Shown here: piece by piece, positions 8,499 to 17,515 of the stretch
Position numbering within the stretch: position 1 is the first letter of the stretch
How the letters are laid out: each line of letters starts with the position of its first letter
NCBI GenBank assembly: GCA_905214105.1
Contig: CAJMKK010000002.1
Coordinates: forward strand, 248,001-312,000
Direction: 5' to 3'
Length of the DNA stretch: 64,000 bases
Source: an uncultured bacterium
GTDB lineage: Bacteria > Actinomycetota > Coriobacteriia > Coriobacteriales > Coriobacteriaceae
Notes under the pieces: model-generated
Seen by the model: the letters and a program-made list of their open reading frames with translations, nothing else
What the model was told of the DNA's origin: nothing
Databases searched by the model: none
Program-made: the position numbers and the translations under genes

Positions 8499-9419
8499 AT
8501 GGCAGAGAACAAGATTCAGCTCACCAAGGCTGACCGTAAGAAGGTTTGCTTCCGTCATCAGTTCCTTCAGGGCTCGTGGAACTACGAGCGTATGCAGAAC
8601 GGCGGCTGGTGCTTCGCAATGATCCCTGCGATCAAGAAGCTCTACACCAGCAAGGATGACCAGATTGCCGCTCTTAAGCGCCACCTGGAGTTCTATAACA
8701 CCCACCCCTATGTTTCCGCCCCCGTCATTGGCGTTACCCTCGCCCTCGAGGAGGAGCGCGCCAACGGTGCTCCGATTGACGATGTCGCCATTCAGGGCGT
8801 CAAGGTCGGTATGATGGGCCCGCTCGCCGGCGTCGGCGACCCCGCCTTCTGGTTCACCCTTCGCCCGATTCTGGGCGCACTGGGCGCTTCCCTGGCCCTG
8901 TCCGGCAGCATCGCCGGTCCGCTGCTGTTCTTCTTCGCGTGGAACATCATCCGTTACGCTTTCCTGTGGTACACGCAGGAGTTTGGCTACAAGGTCGGCT
9001 CCTCCATCGCCAAGGACCTCTCCGGCGGTCTGATGGGCAAGGTCACCGAGGGTGCTTCCATCCTGGGTATGTTCATCATCGGCGCCCTGGTCGAGCGCTG
9101 GGTGTCCATCTCCTTCACCCCGGTCGTCTCCAAGGTCACGCAGTCTGCTGGCGCCTATATCGACTGGGCCAACCTACCCGCCGGTTCTGAGGGCATCAAG
9201 CAGGCGCTGTCGATGTACAGCTCTGTCGGTGCCACCGCACTCGACCCGGTGAAGGTCACCACGCTTCAGGCCAACCTCGATCAGCTCATCCCCGGCCTTG
9301 CCGCCGTGTGCCTGACCCTTCTGGTCTGCAAGCTCCTCAAGAAGAAGGTCAGCCCGATCGTCATCATCCTGGCTCTCTTCGCCGTCGGCATCATCGGTCG
9401 CGTCTGCGGCTTCATGTAA
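8499..9419 (+). CDS. manZ: PTS mannose-family EIID subunit
   Basis: EIID is the second membrane subunit of mannose-class PTS permeases. The 306-aa protein has a long soluble N-terminus (about 1-100) with the family signature FLQGSWNYERMQNGGWCFAM, the region GPLAGVGDPAFWFTLRPI near 110-130, then hydrophobic helices and a membrane C-terminus ending GRVCGFM. The ATG at 8499 lies 10 bases after AGGAGGGG; an upstream in-frame GTG at 8490 overlaps that site and was rejected. A terminator-like hairpin at 9476-9520 separates it from the DUF956 gene and may lower expression of the latter. Confidence 0.93.
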   Translation: MAENKIQLTKADRKKVCFRHQFLQGSWNYERMQNGGWCFAMIPAIKKLYTSKDDQIAALKRHLEFYNTHPYVSAPVIGVTLALEEERANGAPIDDVAIQGVKVGMMGPLAGVGDPAFWFTLRPILGALGASLALSGSIAGPLLFFFAWNIIRYAFLWYTQEFGYKVGSSIAKDLSGGLMGKVTEGASILGMFIIGALVERWVSISFTPVVSKVTQSAGAYIDWANLPAGSEGIKQALSMYSSVGATALDPVKVTTLQANLDQLIPGLAAVCLTLLVCKLLKKKVSPIVIILALFAVGIIGRVCGFM

Positions 9420-9475
9420 GCACGCTTCGGCTTAAGACCGAGAGTTGCTAGGCAAGGGCTTTTGAGCCATTGAAA

Positions 9476-9520
9476 CGGACCGCACCCGGTGGGTACACTG
9501 GATGCGGTCCGATTGTTTTT
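9476..9520 (+). terminator. Terminator or attenuator between manZ and DUF956 gene
   Basis: A 9-bp perfect stem (9476-9484 with 9503-9511) is followed by ATTGTTTTT, and it ends only 20 bases before the start codon of the DUF956 gene. A TACACT -10-like hexamer lies in the loop (9493-9498), so a second promoter here is possible. Confidence 0.8.
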
Positions 9521-9539
9521 ATTGGAGGGCGAGGCGCGT

Positions 9540-9938
9540 ATGGCGCAATCTCAGAACAGCACGGTCGATCTGACGACGCCGGCAACCTGCCTTATGGGGC
9601 TTACCAGCCACGGTAACGTGATGGTGGGCAATAAGGCGTTTGAGTACTATAACGAGCGCAATCCCGAGGATTATATTCAAATCCCGTGGGACGAGGTCGA
9701 CTATATCGCCGCCGAGGTTTTGCGCGGCACCAAGAAGATTACGCGTTTTGCTATCTTCACCAAGGACAACGGCCACTTTACGTTTTCGACGCGCGACGAT
9801 AAAGAGACGCTTCGCGCGGTCCGTAAGTACGTCGACGAGGATAAGCTCGTGCGTTCGCCCGACTTTATCGATGTGACGGCCAAGGGCGCCAAGAGCATCC
9901 CCTCCGTTATCAAAAACCTTTTCCACAAAGGCAAGTAG
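9540..9938 (+). CDS. manO: DUF956 family protein of mannose PTS operons
   Basis: This 132-aa soluble protein matches the DUF956 family, often called ManO and regularly encoded after mannose-family PTS genes. Recognisable parts are VDLTTPATCLMGLTSHGNVM, the acidic YYNERNPEDYIQIPW and IAAEVLRGTKKITRFAIF stretches, and a basic C-terminus. Its proposed role in Firmicutes is regulatory, but this is not well established. GGAGG at 9524-9528 places the start at 9540. The position after manZ with an intervening hairpin suggests it is read at a lower level than the transporter. Confidence 0.88.
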   Translation: MAQSQNSTVDLTTPATCLMGLTSHGNVMVGNKAFEYYNERNPEDYIQIPWDEVDYIAAEVLRGTKKITRFAIFTKDNGHFTFSTRDDKETLRAVRKYVDEDKLVRSPDFIDVTAKGAKSIPSVIKNLFHKGK

Positions 9939-9948
9939 TCATTAAAGA

Positions 9949-9970
9949 GCGCCCCCTCAAAGTGGGGCGC
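9949..9970 (+). terminator. Short GC-rich hairpin after DUF956 gene
   Basis: GCGCCCC pairs with GGGGCGC around an 8-nt loop, 11 bases after the stop codon. There is no T-tract, so termination is only weakly supported. Confidence 0.4.
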
Positions 9971-9991
9971 AGTCTCCCATGTGGCTCGATC

Positions 9992-10167
9992 GGGAAAGTG
10001 CATCCCAGTTCGAGCGTCGATTCCGGGATGTAGTTTCCGGAACGGGGTCGTTTGGGAAACCGTGTCCCGTTTCGAGCCGAAATTCTGGGTCACAGTTTCC
10101 CAGCGAGGTCTCATGGGGAAAGTCTGACCCAGAATTTGCCTGGATAGTGGGACGCACTTTCCGGAGG
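9992..10167. repeat. Array of three GGAAA/TTTCC stem-loops
   Basis: Three inverted-repeat pairs follow each other, each built as GGGAAA-N6-CCC then, after a spacer of similar length, GGG-N6-TTTCC. The elements are at about 9992/10026, 10050/10084 and 10113/10148. The arms differ in sequence between pairs while keeping the frame. The same design occurs at 20955-21095. No ORF is supported here. Confidence 0.7.
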
Positions 10168-10243
10168 GCTGTTCCACCGCAACTTCGAAGAGTGGGTATA
10201 CGCTGCATTACAGCGGCGTAAATCTGCTACACTAATACAACAT

Positions 10244-10319
10244 GCCTCCGTAGCTCAGGGGATAGAGCACCGCTCTCCTAAAGCGGGTGTCGACGGTTCG
10301 AATCCGCCCGGGGGCACCA
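10244..10319 (+). tRNA. tRNA-Arg (anticodon CCT)
   Basis: A complete cloverleaf with encoded CCA. The acceptor is GCCTCCG with CGGGGGC, the D arm is GCTCAGGGGATAGAGC, the anticodon stem is CCGCT/AGCGG with loop CTCCTAA, and the T loop is TTCGAAT. The T stem has one A-C mismatch. It reads AGG codons. A terminator follows at once, and a copy of its 3' end lies 128 bases downstream. Confidence 0.95.
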
Positions 10320-10329
10320 GAGATTTGCC

Positions 10330-10362
10330 GAGCCCGGTACCGCTACGGTGCCGGGCTCTTCT
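10330..10362 (+). terminator. Terminator of tRNA-Arg
   Basis: A 12-bp stem (10330-10341 with 10347-10358) is followed by TTCT. A near-identical hairpin recurs at 10458-10492. Confidence 0.8.
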
Positions 10363-10374
10363 GGTCTAAAGGCC

Positions 10375-10494
10375 GGATTCGGACCGTCGACACCCGCGTC
10401 ACCAATTTCCCCGCGGGGGGAGTTTTCGAATCCGCCCGGGGGCACCAGAGATTTGTCGAGCCCGGTACACCGACACGGTGCCGGGCTCTTCTGG
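10375..10494. repeat. Duplicated tRNA-Arg 3' end with inverted fragment (attachment-site scar)
   Basis: Bases 10425-10468 repeat 10297-10340 (T loop, acceptor strand, CCA and the start of the terminator) with one mismatch, and the terminator hairpin is repeated at 10458-10492. Bases 10375-10397 are an inverted copy, with one mismatch, of tRNA bases 10283-10305. A duplicated tRNA 3' end is typical of integrase attachment sites. No integrase remains. Confidence 0.7.
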
Positions 10495-10505
10495 TTCATG
10501 CCATG

Positions 10506-10547
10506 TCAAAAACGAAGCGCCCGCTTGCTGGGGGAGCAAGCGGGCGC
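10506..10547 (-). terminator. Terminator of the kinase/cell-wall operon
   Basis: A 13-bp stem (10517-10529 with 10535-10547) is followed on the minus strand by TTCGTTTTT. It lies just past the stop of the PASTA kinase. Confidence 0.92.
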
Positions 10548-10599
10548 CTGTGAGTGAATATGTTTGCGGCGAGAGCCGTAATGGGCGGTGGGGTGGCGA

Positions 10600-12561
10600 C
10601 TAGTTGGCCGTACCGGAATCGTCGCCCGTGCCCGAGCCCGAACCCGAACCCGAGCCAGAAAGTGCAACCGTCAGCGTAATCGTGCTGTCGGTGGACTGCT
10701 TGCCGGTGGGGGAGACGCCCGTGACGGTGGCGTTTTCGTTGCCACTCACGGGGTTGCCGTTCTGATCGCAGAACGCGATGTTGTAGAAGCCGGCGTTGTT
10801 GAGCGCGGTGACGGCGGCGGAAATGCTCTTGCCGTACAGGTTGCCCGGGACGGTGGCCTTGCCGGACTTCTTGGCAATGACGACGGTAATCGTGGCACCG
10901 GGCTTCTGCTTGCCGCTGGGGTTCCAGCTGATTACGGTGCCCTCGGTAACCGAGTCGTTCTCCTGGTAGCTCACGTCGACGCCAAAGCCTGCCATATCGA
11001 GGGCGTTGCGCGCCTGGGCCTCGGTCATGTCGGTCAGGTCGGGGACGGACGTGGTATCCGGGCCGCTCGAGACCTTGTACGAGATGGTCGTGCCCTTCTC
11101 GACTTCCTTACCGGCGTCGGTGCCCTGCTCAAAGACCTGGCCCTCATCGGCCTCGTTGGCCTCCTCGGTGGCGTTGCCCTTTAGGCCAACGCTTGCCAGT
11201 GCCGCCTCTGCCTGGTCCTTGGTTAGACCGACAAGCTGGGGAACCTCAACCTTCTCGGAGGGCTTGGGGCCCTTGGAGATCACCAGGTTCACCTTGGTGC
11301 CCTTGGCCTTCTTGGTGTGGCCGTTGGGCGTCTGCTCGGCGACCTTGCCCTCGTCGACATCGTCGTTGTAGCTTTGGTCGATGGTGCCGACCTCGAGGCC
11401 GGCTTCCTTGATCTGCTCGACGGCAGTCTGCTGGTCCTTGCCCAGCACATCGGGCACGGTGACCTGCTCGCCGCCAAAGAGTCCTGTGGCAAAGGCCACC
11501 ACGATACCGATGACGGCAACGGCTGCCACCACGGCGGCGATGATCTTGTTCTTGTTGGATTTGGGCTTTTCGACCTCGTAGGAGCCGGTGGAGCCCGAAA
11601 CCGAGCTACGGGCGGTATTCTGGCCGCTCACGCCCGAGACGGGACGTACCATGGCGCGCGTCTGATCGGAAAGCTCGCGAGTCTTGGTGGCGCCCAGTTC
11701 ACCGGGTGCACCGATGATGCGCGTGGGCTCCGAGATGTTGACGGCACGGCCCGACAGGTAGCTGTTGAGCACCTGACGCAGCTCGTCGGCGGTCTGGAAG
11801 CGGTTTGCCGGGTCCTTCTCCATGCACTTGAGGATGATACGCTCAAGGTCGGCGTCGACACCGGAGTTGATCTGGCTCGGCGGAATAGGCAGCTCGTTGA
11901 CCTGCTTGAGTGCGACTGAGATGGCGTCATCACCGTCAAAGGGCACGCGGCCGGTGGCGCACTCGTACATCACGACGCCCAGCGAGTAGATATCCGAGGT
12001 GGGGCCGAGGTCCTGACCACGGGTCTGCTCGGGACTGACGTAGTGGGCGGTTCCCAGCACGTTGTTGTCTTGCGTGAGGTGGCTGTTCTTGGCGCGCGCG
12101 ATGCCAAAGTCCATCACCTTGATGTTGCCGTCGGGCAGCACCATGATGTTCTGCGGCTTGATGTCGCGGTGGATGATCTCGTGCTTGTGGGCGACCGAAA
12201 GCGCGGAGCTGATCTGCGAGCCGATCTGGGCGACCTTCTTGGGGTCGAGGGCGCCGTGGCTCTTGATGCCGCTCTTAAGGTCGGTGCCGCGCAGGTACTC
12301 CATGACGATGTAATAGGTGTCGCCGTCCTTGCCCCAATCGTAGACGCCCACGATATAGGGGGAGGAGAGACCGGCTGCTGCCTGGGCCTCCTGCTTAAAG
12401 CGTGCGGCGAAGGTTGCGTCGCCAGCATACTGCGGCAGCATGATCTTGACGGCTACCGTGCGGTCGAGGACCTGGTCCTGCGCACGGAAGACGGTCGCCA
12501 TGCCGCCTGTCCCCACCTTATCCTTGAGGAGGTATCTTCCCCCGAGGACCCTCTGTTCCAT
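10600..12561 (-). CDS. pknB: PASTA-domain Ser/Thr protein kinase (PknB/StkP type)
   Basis: This 653-aa transmembrane kinase senses peptidoglycan fragments or lipid II through extracellular PASTA repeats and phosphorylates growth and division proteins. The kinase domain (about 9-275) has GTGGMA, the VAVK lysine, HRDIKPQN, DFGIA and SPEQ. One membrane helix (about 340-360) is followed by four PASTA repeats (about 368-635) and a Ser-Gly tail. The start ATG at 12561 follows AGGAG by 5 bases; codons further upstream lack a site and conserved sequence. It is the last gene of the minus-strand operon and lies 132 bases after the RodA-PbpA fusion, an arrangement like the actinobacterial pstP-rodA-pbpA-pknA-pknB cluster. 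Confidence 0.95.
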   Translation of the reverse strand: MEQRVLGGRYLLKDKVGTGGMATVFRAQDQVLDRTVAVKIMLPQYAGDATFAARFKQEAQAAAGLSSPYIVGVYDWGKDGDTYYIVMEYLRGTDLKSGIKSHGALDPKKVAQIGSQISSALSVAHKHEIIHRDIKPQNIMVLPDGNIKVMDFGIARAKNSHLTQDNNVLGTAHYVSPEQTRGQDLGPTSDIYSLGVVMYECATGRVPFDGDDAISVALKQVNELPIPPSQINSGVDADLERIILKCMEKDPANRFQTADELRQVLNSYLSGRAVNISEPTRIIGAPGELGATKTRELSDQTRAMVRPVSGVSGQNTARSSVSGSTGSYEVEKPKSNKNKIIAAVVAAVAVIGIVVAFATGLFGGEQVTVPDVLGKDQQTAVEQIKEAGLEVGTIDQSYNDDVDEGKVAEQTPNGHTKKAKGTKVNLVISKGPKPSEKVEVPQLVGLTKDQAEAALASVGLKGNATEEANEADEGQVFEQGTDAGKEVEKGTTISYKVSSGPDTTSVPDLTDMTEAQARNALDMAGFGVDVSYQENDSVTEGTVISWNPSGKQKPGATITVVIAKKSGKATVPGNLYGKSISAAVTALNNAGFYNIAFCDQNGNPVSGNENATVTGVSPTGKQSTDSTITLTVALSGSGSGSGSGTGDDSGTAN

Positions 12562-12693
12562 TCCTGCTCCTAACATAACTATTCGCTCAACGATGTGTGT
12601 AGTACCTACGATGTGGCCGCTGGGGCCGTGTGGCGCGTTGCCGCTAACTCTTCGGCCGCGGCGCGCCTCGGGTGTCCGATTCAATCATGGGCA

Positions 12694-15564
12694 TCACGCT
12701 CCCTGTGCGGCGAGCGCCGCGGTCAGGACGATGCCGGCAATCTTGGCCGCCTTGACGTCGTGTTTGTCGTAATCCTCCAAGGCCACCGAGATGGCGACCG
12801 TGGGTGAATCGTAAGGTGCAAAGCCAACGAACATCGAGTTGACGTTGGTGCCGCCGATCTCGGCCGAGCCGGTCTTGCCGGCGACCTTGACGCCGGGGAC
12901 CTGGGCATCGGTGCCGGTACCGGACTGGACGACGGCGAGCATGGCCTGCTTGACCTGGTCGGCCGTGGCGGAGCTGACGGCCTGACCCAGCGAGCGGGAC
13001 TGCGTGGTCTTGACCACAGTTCCGTCCGGGGCGAGTACCTGGGCTACAAAGTACGGGTCCATGACCACGCCACTGTTAGCGATGGCGGCGGCAATCACGG
13101 CGTTTTGCATGACGGTGGTCTGCGGGCCGGGCGTGTGGTCCATGCCGACAGGCTGGCCGGCGCCGGCCCAAGCGGTCTCCCACTCGGTCATGAGCGACGG
13201 GTCTGCCATGATGGAGGCCGCGGAGGTCAGGTCCTGGCCGAGCTTTTGGCCGTAGCCAAAGGCGTTGGCAAACTGCACGAGCGTGTTTGCGCCAACTTCG
13301 TTTGCCACCTGGCCAAAGACGACGTTGGAGGACACGGCAAAGGCCTGCTGCAGGCTGATGGTGCCGTAGCTCTCGTTGGCATAGTTGGTGACCGGTGCGT
13401 TGCCGATGTCCATGGAGCCGGGCGCCTGGTAGGTGCTGGTAAAACTGGCGGTGCCGGTCTCGAGTGCCGCGGAAAGCGTAACGACCTTAAACGTGGAGCC
13501 CGGCGTGTACAGCGCGTCCATGGCGCGATTGTACATGGAGCCGTCCTCGCCGCCGCCAGCCTGCAGTAGGGCGTCGATGTTGGTGTTGTCGTAGGTGGGC
13601 GAGCTGGCACATGCGAGCACCGCGCCGGTACGCGGGTCGATGACCACTACAGCGCCCTTAAAGCCCTTGAGTGCCTGCTCGGCCGCCGTCTGGATGCGCG
13701 AGTCGATGGTGAGCTTGGCGGTGTTGCCCGGCTGGGTCTGGCCCGCGAGCGACGCGATGGCGTTGTTCCAGCTGGAGTAGTCCTTAGAACCGGTGAGCGT
13801 GTCGTTCATGACGCTCTCGATGGCGGTGGTGCCATACTGCTGGCTCACGTAGCCAACCACGTGCGCTGCCAGGTTACCGTTGGGGTAGGAGCGTACGTAG
13901 GTGCCGTCCTCCTGCTGCAGCGACTCGGCCAGCGTCACGCCGTCGGACGTGATGATGGAACCGCGCTGGATGTACTTGGAGCGGGCGATGGTGTGGTTGT
14001 TGGTCGGCATGTCCTGATAGTCCTTGGCCTTGATGACCTGGACATAGGTGAGGTTGCCGATAAGGATGGCGAATAGCGCCGTAAAGGCGAGCACCGCACG
14101 GGTTAGACGGTTGGCGAGCGCAACGCGGCCGAGCACACCGGATTCAGGCGTGTCGAGCAGGCGACGGCGCATGCGCGAGCCGACGGAATGGCTGCCGCTG
14201 CCGTAGGAAGACGAGGTGGCAAAGCGCGTGCCCGTCGGGGCGGCGGCAGATGCGACCTGATCATCGGTGATGGCGGCCATAGTGCCGGTGCCGGTAAGCT
14301 CGGCCTCGCGTCCGGTCGCTTCGTCACCGGCGCGCAGCAGGAGCGCGACGATGATAAAGCTTGCCAGCAGCGAGGAACCGCCCTGGCTCATAAAGGGTAG
14401 GGTGACGCCGGTCAGCGGGATCAGGCGGGTAACGCCGCCCACGATTAAAAAGGCCTGGAAGCTGATGGCGGCCGTAAGGCCCGTGGCGCTAAAGGCGGCG
14501 AGGTCGGATTTAGCGCGGGCAGCCGTGGTGAGGCCACGCACGGCAAAGAGCATAAACAGGATGAGCACGGCGCCGCCGCCCAAAAGGCCCATCTCCTCGC
14601 CGATGGCCGAGAAGATAAAGTCGGACTCGACGACAGGGATGTTGTTGGCCATGCCGTTGCCGATACCAACACCGACCAGACCGCCATCGGCAAGCGAGAA
14701 GAGCGACTGGACGATCTGGTAGCCCTGGCCCTGGGCGTCCTTAAACGGATCGACCCAAACCTGGAAACGCACCTGAACGTGAGACAGGAACTTGTAGGCG
14801 CCCACGGCTCCAACGGCTAAGAGCGCAAGGCCGATAACGACATACGAGAATCGTCCCGTGGCAACGTAGAGCATCAGCAAGAAGATGGTGTAGAACAGCA
14901 CGGCCGAACCCAGATCGCGTTCGAAGACGACGACGAGCAGGCACACACCCCACACGGCAAACAGCGGCAGCAGCAGTCGCAGGCGAGGGATCTTAAGACC
15001 TAAGATCTTGCGGTTGGAGATGGAGAGCAGCTCGCGGTTCTCGGCCAGGTACCCGGCCAGGAACAGCACGATAAAGACCTTGGCGAACTCGCCGGGCTGG
15101 ATGGTAAAGCCCGCGATGCGAATCCACAGCTTGGAGCCCGAGATCGTGGTGCCGATAAAGATAGGCAGCATCAACAGAATGATGCCGATAATGCCAAAGG
15201 TGTACTTGTAGCGCATGACTACGTCGAGGTTCTTAACCAACGCGAGCGTTCCCACCATCAGGGCCACCGAGACAAACAGGATGATGAGCTGTGAGATGGC
15301 GAGAGCGGGGGCGAGACGCGTCACGAACGTGATGCCGATGCCCGAAAGCACAAAGACAATGGGCAGGATGGCGGGGTCGGCACCGGGCGCCAAGATGCGC
15401 ACGGCAATGTGGGCCGCGGCAAAGGCGGCAAAGAGGCCGATCGGTACGGCGAGCGTCTCAAAGGAGATGGCAGCGCCCGCGGTGAGGACGTACATCGCAT
15501 ACAGCAGGATGACGGGGAACGCCGAGGCGATGAGCAAGAGCAGCTCGGTGTTGCGGCGACTCAT
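12694..15564 (-). CDS. Fused RodA/FtsW glycosyltransferase and class B penicillin-binding protein
   Basis: This single 956-aa polypeptide joins the two halves of a peptidoglycan synthase. Residues 1-420 are a SEDS protein of about ten membrane helices. After a linker, a further membrane helix near 490 anchors a transpeptidase domain with the catalytic SxxK in GSTFKVV (about 690), the SSN motif (SSNVVFG, near 750) and KTGSAE (near 900). In most actinobacteria rodA and pbpA are separate neighbours. The ATG at 15564 was chosen because AAGGGAG lies 9 bases upstream; the GTG at 15573 would abut that site. It sits between pstP and pknB, so its activity is probably under the phosphorylation control encoded around it. 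Confidence 0.93.
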   Translation of the reverse strand: MSRRNTELLLLIASAFPVILLYAMYVLTAGAAISFETLAVPIGLFAAFAAAHIAVRILAPGADPAILPIVFVLSGIGITFVTRLAPALAISQLIILFVSVALMVGTLALVKNLDVVMRYKYTFGIIGIILLMLPIFIGTTISGSKLWIRIAGFTIQPGEFAKVFIVLFLAGYLAENRELLSISNRKILGLKIPRLRLLLPLFAVWGVCLLVVVFERDLGSAVLFYTIFLLMLYVATGRFSYVVIGLALLAVGAVGAYKFLSHVQVRFQVWVDPFKDAQGQGYQIVQSLFSLADGGLVGVGIGNGMANNIPVVESDFIFSAIGEEMGLLGGGAVLILFMLFAVRGLTTAARAKSDLAAFSATGLTAAISFQAFLIVGGVTRLIPLTGVTLPFMSQGGSSLLASFIIVALLLRAGDEATGREAELTGTGTMAAITDDQVASAAAPTGTRFATSSSYGSGSHSVGSRMRRRLLDTPESGVLGRVALANRLTRAVLAFTALFAILIGNLTYVQVIKAKDYQDMPTNNHTIARSKYIQRGSIITSDGVTLAESLQQEDGTYVRSYPNGNLAAHVVGYVSQQYGTTAIESVMNDTLTGSKDYSSWNNAIASLAGQTQPGNTAKLTIDSRIQTAAEQALKGFKGAVVVIDPRTGAVLACASSPTYDNTNIDALLQAGGGEDGSMYNRAMDALYTPGSTFKVVTLSAALETGTASFTSTYQAPGSMDIGNAPVTNYANESYGTISLQQAFAVSSNVVFGQVANEVGANTLVQFANAFGYGQKLGQDLTSAASIMADPSLMTEWETAWAGAGQPVGMDHTPGPQTTVMQNAVIAAAIANSGVVMDPYFVAQVLAPDGTVVKTTQSRSLGQAVSSATADQVKQAMLAVVQSGTGTDAQVPGVKVAGKTGSAEIGGTNVNSMFVGFAPYDSPTVAISVALEDYDKHDVKAAKIAGIVLTAALAAQGA

Positions 15565-15580
15565 AAGCGGCACTCCCTTT

Positions 15581-17515
15581 CTAGTTCTTTTCGGAGGCTT
15601 CGGCCTCGGCGGACTGTTCGGCGGTTTTCTCGGAATCTGATTCGGAGGTCGATCCCTGGTCGGTGTTGTCGCGAATCGTTTGCGCGTCGATCACCTGGCG
15701 GGTCTGCTCCTCGTCGATCTGGTGGCGGTACTTGGATATCGTGTCCTGCGCATCGTCGACACTTGTTTGCGGAATGCCCGCCTTGAGGCGGTTTTGCGTG
15801 TCTTCGGGCAGGTCGGACAGCTTGATACTGGTTTCGCTTTCGAGCCAGTGGAGCTTGAGTCCGAGCGGCTTGCCGGGCAGGCCGCGCCAGACGGCGACAT
15901 TGCCCTGGTAGGTACCCAGGTAGTACGAGCCGGTGACACCCGTGTAGGCCCAGATGGCAGCCGCCAGCACCAAGACGAGACCTAAGACGACGCCGATGGT
16001 GACGTTGCGGCGACGCACGCGTTGCGCCTCGCGCATAACGCCATCGTCAACCAGGTCAACGACTACTACGGTCACGTTGTCGTGGCCGCCGGCGGCAAGC
16101 GCCGCGTCCACTAGGTTGTCGACGCAGATTTGCGCGGTTGAGGACTGCGTGGCGATGTTCTCGATATCGCTATCGGGAATCATGCTCGAAAGGCCGTCGG
16201 AGCACAGGATCAGGCGGTCGCCTTCCTCGATATGCAGAGTGAAGTGGTCGGCATACATGGCGGGGTCCGAGCCCAGCGCACGGGTGATGACCGAGCGGTT
16301 GGGGTGGACGCGAGCCTCGTCTGCCGTAATCTCGCCGGCGTCCACGAGCTCCTCCACGTAGGAGTGGTCGCGGGTCACGCGGATGAGCGTGCCCTCGTGG
16401 AGCAGGTAGGCGCGAGAGTCACCCACGTGGGCGATGGCGAGCGTGTCGTTTTCGATATAGGCGCAAGTGGCTGTGCAGCCCATGCCGGGCTTGCCCAGGC
16501 CATTCAAGGCGGCCTCGATTACGGCGGCGTTGGCTGCCTCGACGGCTGCGGCCAGGCGTGCTGCGTCGGCGGACTGCGGGGCCGTCTTGGCAATAGTCTC
16601 GACGGCGATGGAAGAGGCTACCTCGCCGGCGGCGTGACCGCCCATGCCGTCGCATACGCAAAAGAGCGGCGACTGCACCAGGTAGGAATCCTCATTGTGC
16701 GGGCGTACGCAGCCAACGTCAGAGCGGGCGCCCCACATGAGTTGCGTGGTGGTGCCGGCATCATAGGTCGAGTCGGTCTCGATGCGCTCCTCGGTCAGGG
16801 GCTCAAAGCTCATGGTCGAGCCGGGGTCTTTGAGCTTGGCCTCAACGGCGGCAACGTCGATCTCGGCTGTGTCACCGGGAGAGACGGTGTCGGTCTCGGC
16901 GTTTGATTCGGAATCGCCGGTGTCCGGGGAGCCGGGCTCTTCGGACGCGCAGGCGATCGACTCGTCGTCTTGCGGGCTGACGTCTATAGGCTCGGGCGTC
17001 GCAAAGTGCGACGGCGCGGGTGTGCTTTGCGACTGGGCGGCGGGCTCGGCCACGGCATCGGACTCGCTTGCGGGCGCAGGCTGCGGGGCCTTGGGTGCAG
17101 GGCCGTCCTCGGGGGATGGCCCCGCCTCGGGCGCCGGCGTAGACGCGGGCGCAACCTCGGATGCCGGGGCTATGGGAAACGCCGGCGCGGCGGGTTCGGG
17201 TGCCGCAAACACCGCAGCGCTCTCGTTGATTGCCGCGGCGACGGGCTCTGCAAAGTGAGCCGGCGCCGGGGTTGCTTCGGGCGCTGTGGGCTGTTCCGCA
17301 GCATGTGCGCCGATGGGCGCCGCTACGGCATCCTCTTCGCCCTCGTTATCGGCGAGATCCGAAATATCATGCGTTACATGCGAAAGAGGCAGGGAGAACA
17401 CGGTGTCCTCGGGCTCCACGGGTGTGGAGTCCGCCGGAGCGGCGTGGGCCGGTGCAGCTACGGCGGCAGCCGGTGCCTCGGTCATGGTTGCGGACTTGTT
17501 CTCCTCGTCGATCAT
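15581..17515 (-). CDS. pstP: PP2C-family Ser/Thr phosphatase with long N-terminal extension
   Basis: The protein removes phosphate placed by the operon kinases. Residues about 250-490 are the PP2C domain, with metal-binding motifs VRPHNEDS, CDGMGGHAAGE, SDGLS and GGHDNVT. One membrane helix follows near 508-530, then an extracytoplasmic tail. Unusual is the N-terminal extension of about 245 residues, rich in Ala, Pro and Glu and lacking a recognised domain, which makes the protein 644 aa. The ATG at 17515 overlaps the fhaB stop (ATGA), implying coupled translation; a second Met at residue 11 is an alternative. Confidence 0.93.
   Translation of the reverse strand: MIDEENKSATMTEAPAAAVAAPAHAAPADSTPVEPEDTVFSLPLSHVTHDISDLADNEGEEDAVAAPIGAHAAEQPTAPEATPAPAHFAEPVAAAINESAAVFAAPEPAAPAFPIAPASEVAPASTPAPEAGPSPEDGPAPKAPQPAPASESDAVAEPAAQSQSTPAPSHFATPEPIDVSPQDDESIACASEEPGSPDTGDSESNAETDTVSPGDTAEIDVAAVEAKLKDPGSTMSFEPLTEERIETDSTYDAGTTTQLMWGARSDVGCVRPHNEDSYLVQSPLFCVCDGMGGHAAGEVASSIAVETIAKTAPQSADAARLAAAVEAANAAVIEAALNGLGKPGMGCTATCAYIENDTLAIAHVGDSRAYLLHEGTLIRVTRDHSYVEELVDAGEITADEARVHPNRSVITRALGSDPAMYADHFTLHIEEGDRLILCSDGLSSMIPDSDIENIATQSSTAQICVDNLVDAALAAGGHDNVTVVVVDLVDDGVMREAQRVRRRNVTIGVVLGLVLVLAAAIWAYTGVTGSYYLGTYQGNVAVWRGLPGKPLGLKLHWLESETSIKLSDLPEDTQNRLKAGIPQTSVDDAQDTISKYRHQIDEEQTRQVIDAQTIRDNTDQGSTSESDSEKTAEQSAEAEASEKN

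Noticed and set aside
10278..10557. Small ORFs across tRNA-Arg and its duplicated end
   Set aside because: They overlap the tRNA and terminators; such frames are common false gene calls at tRNA loci.
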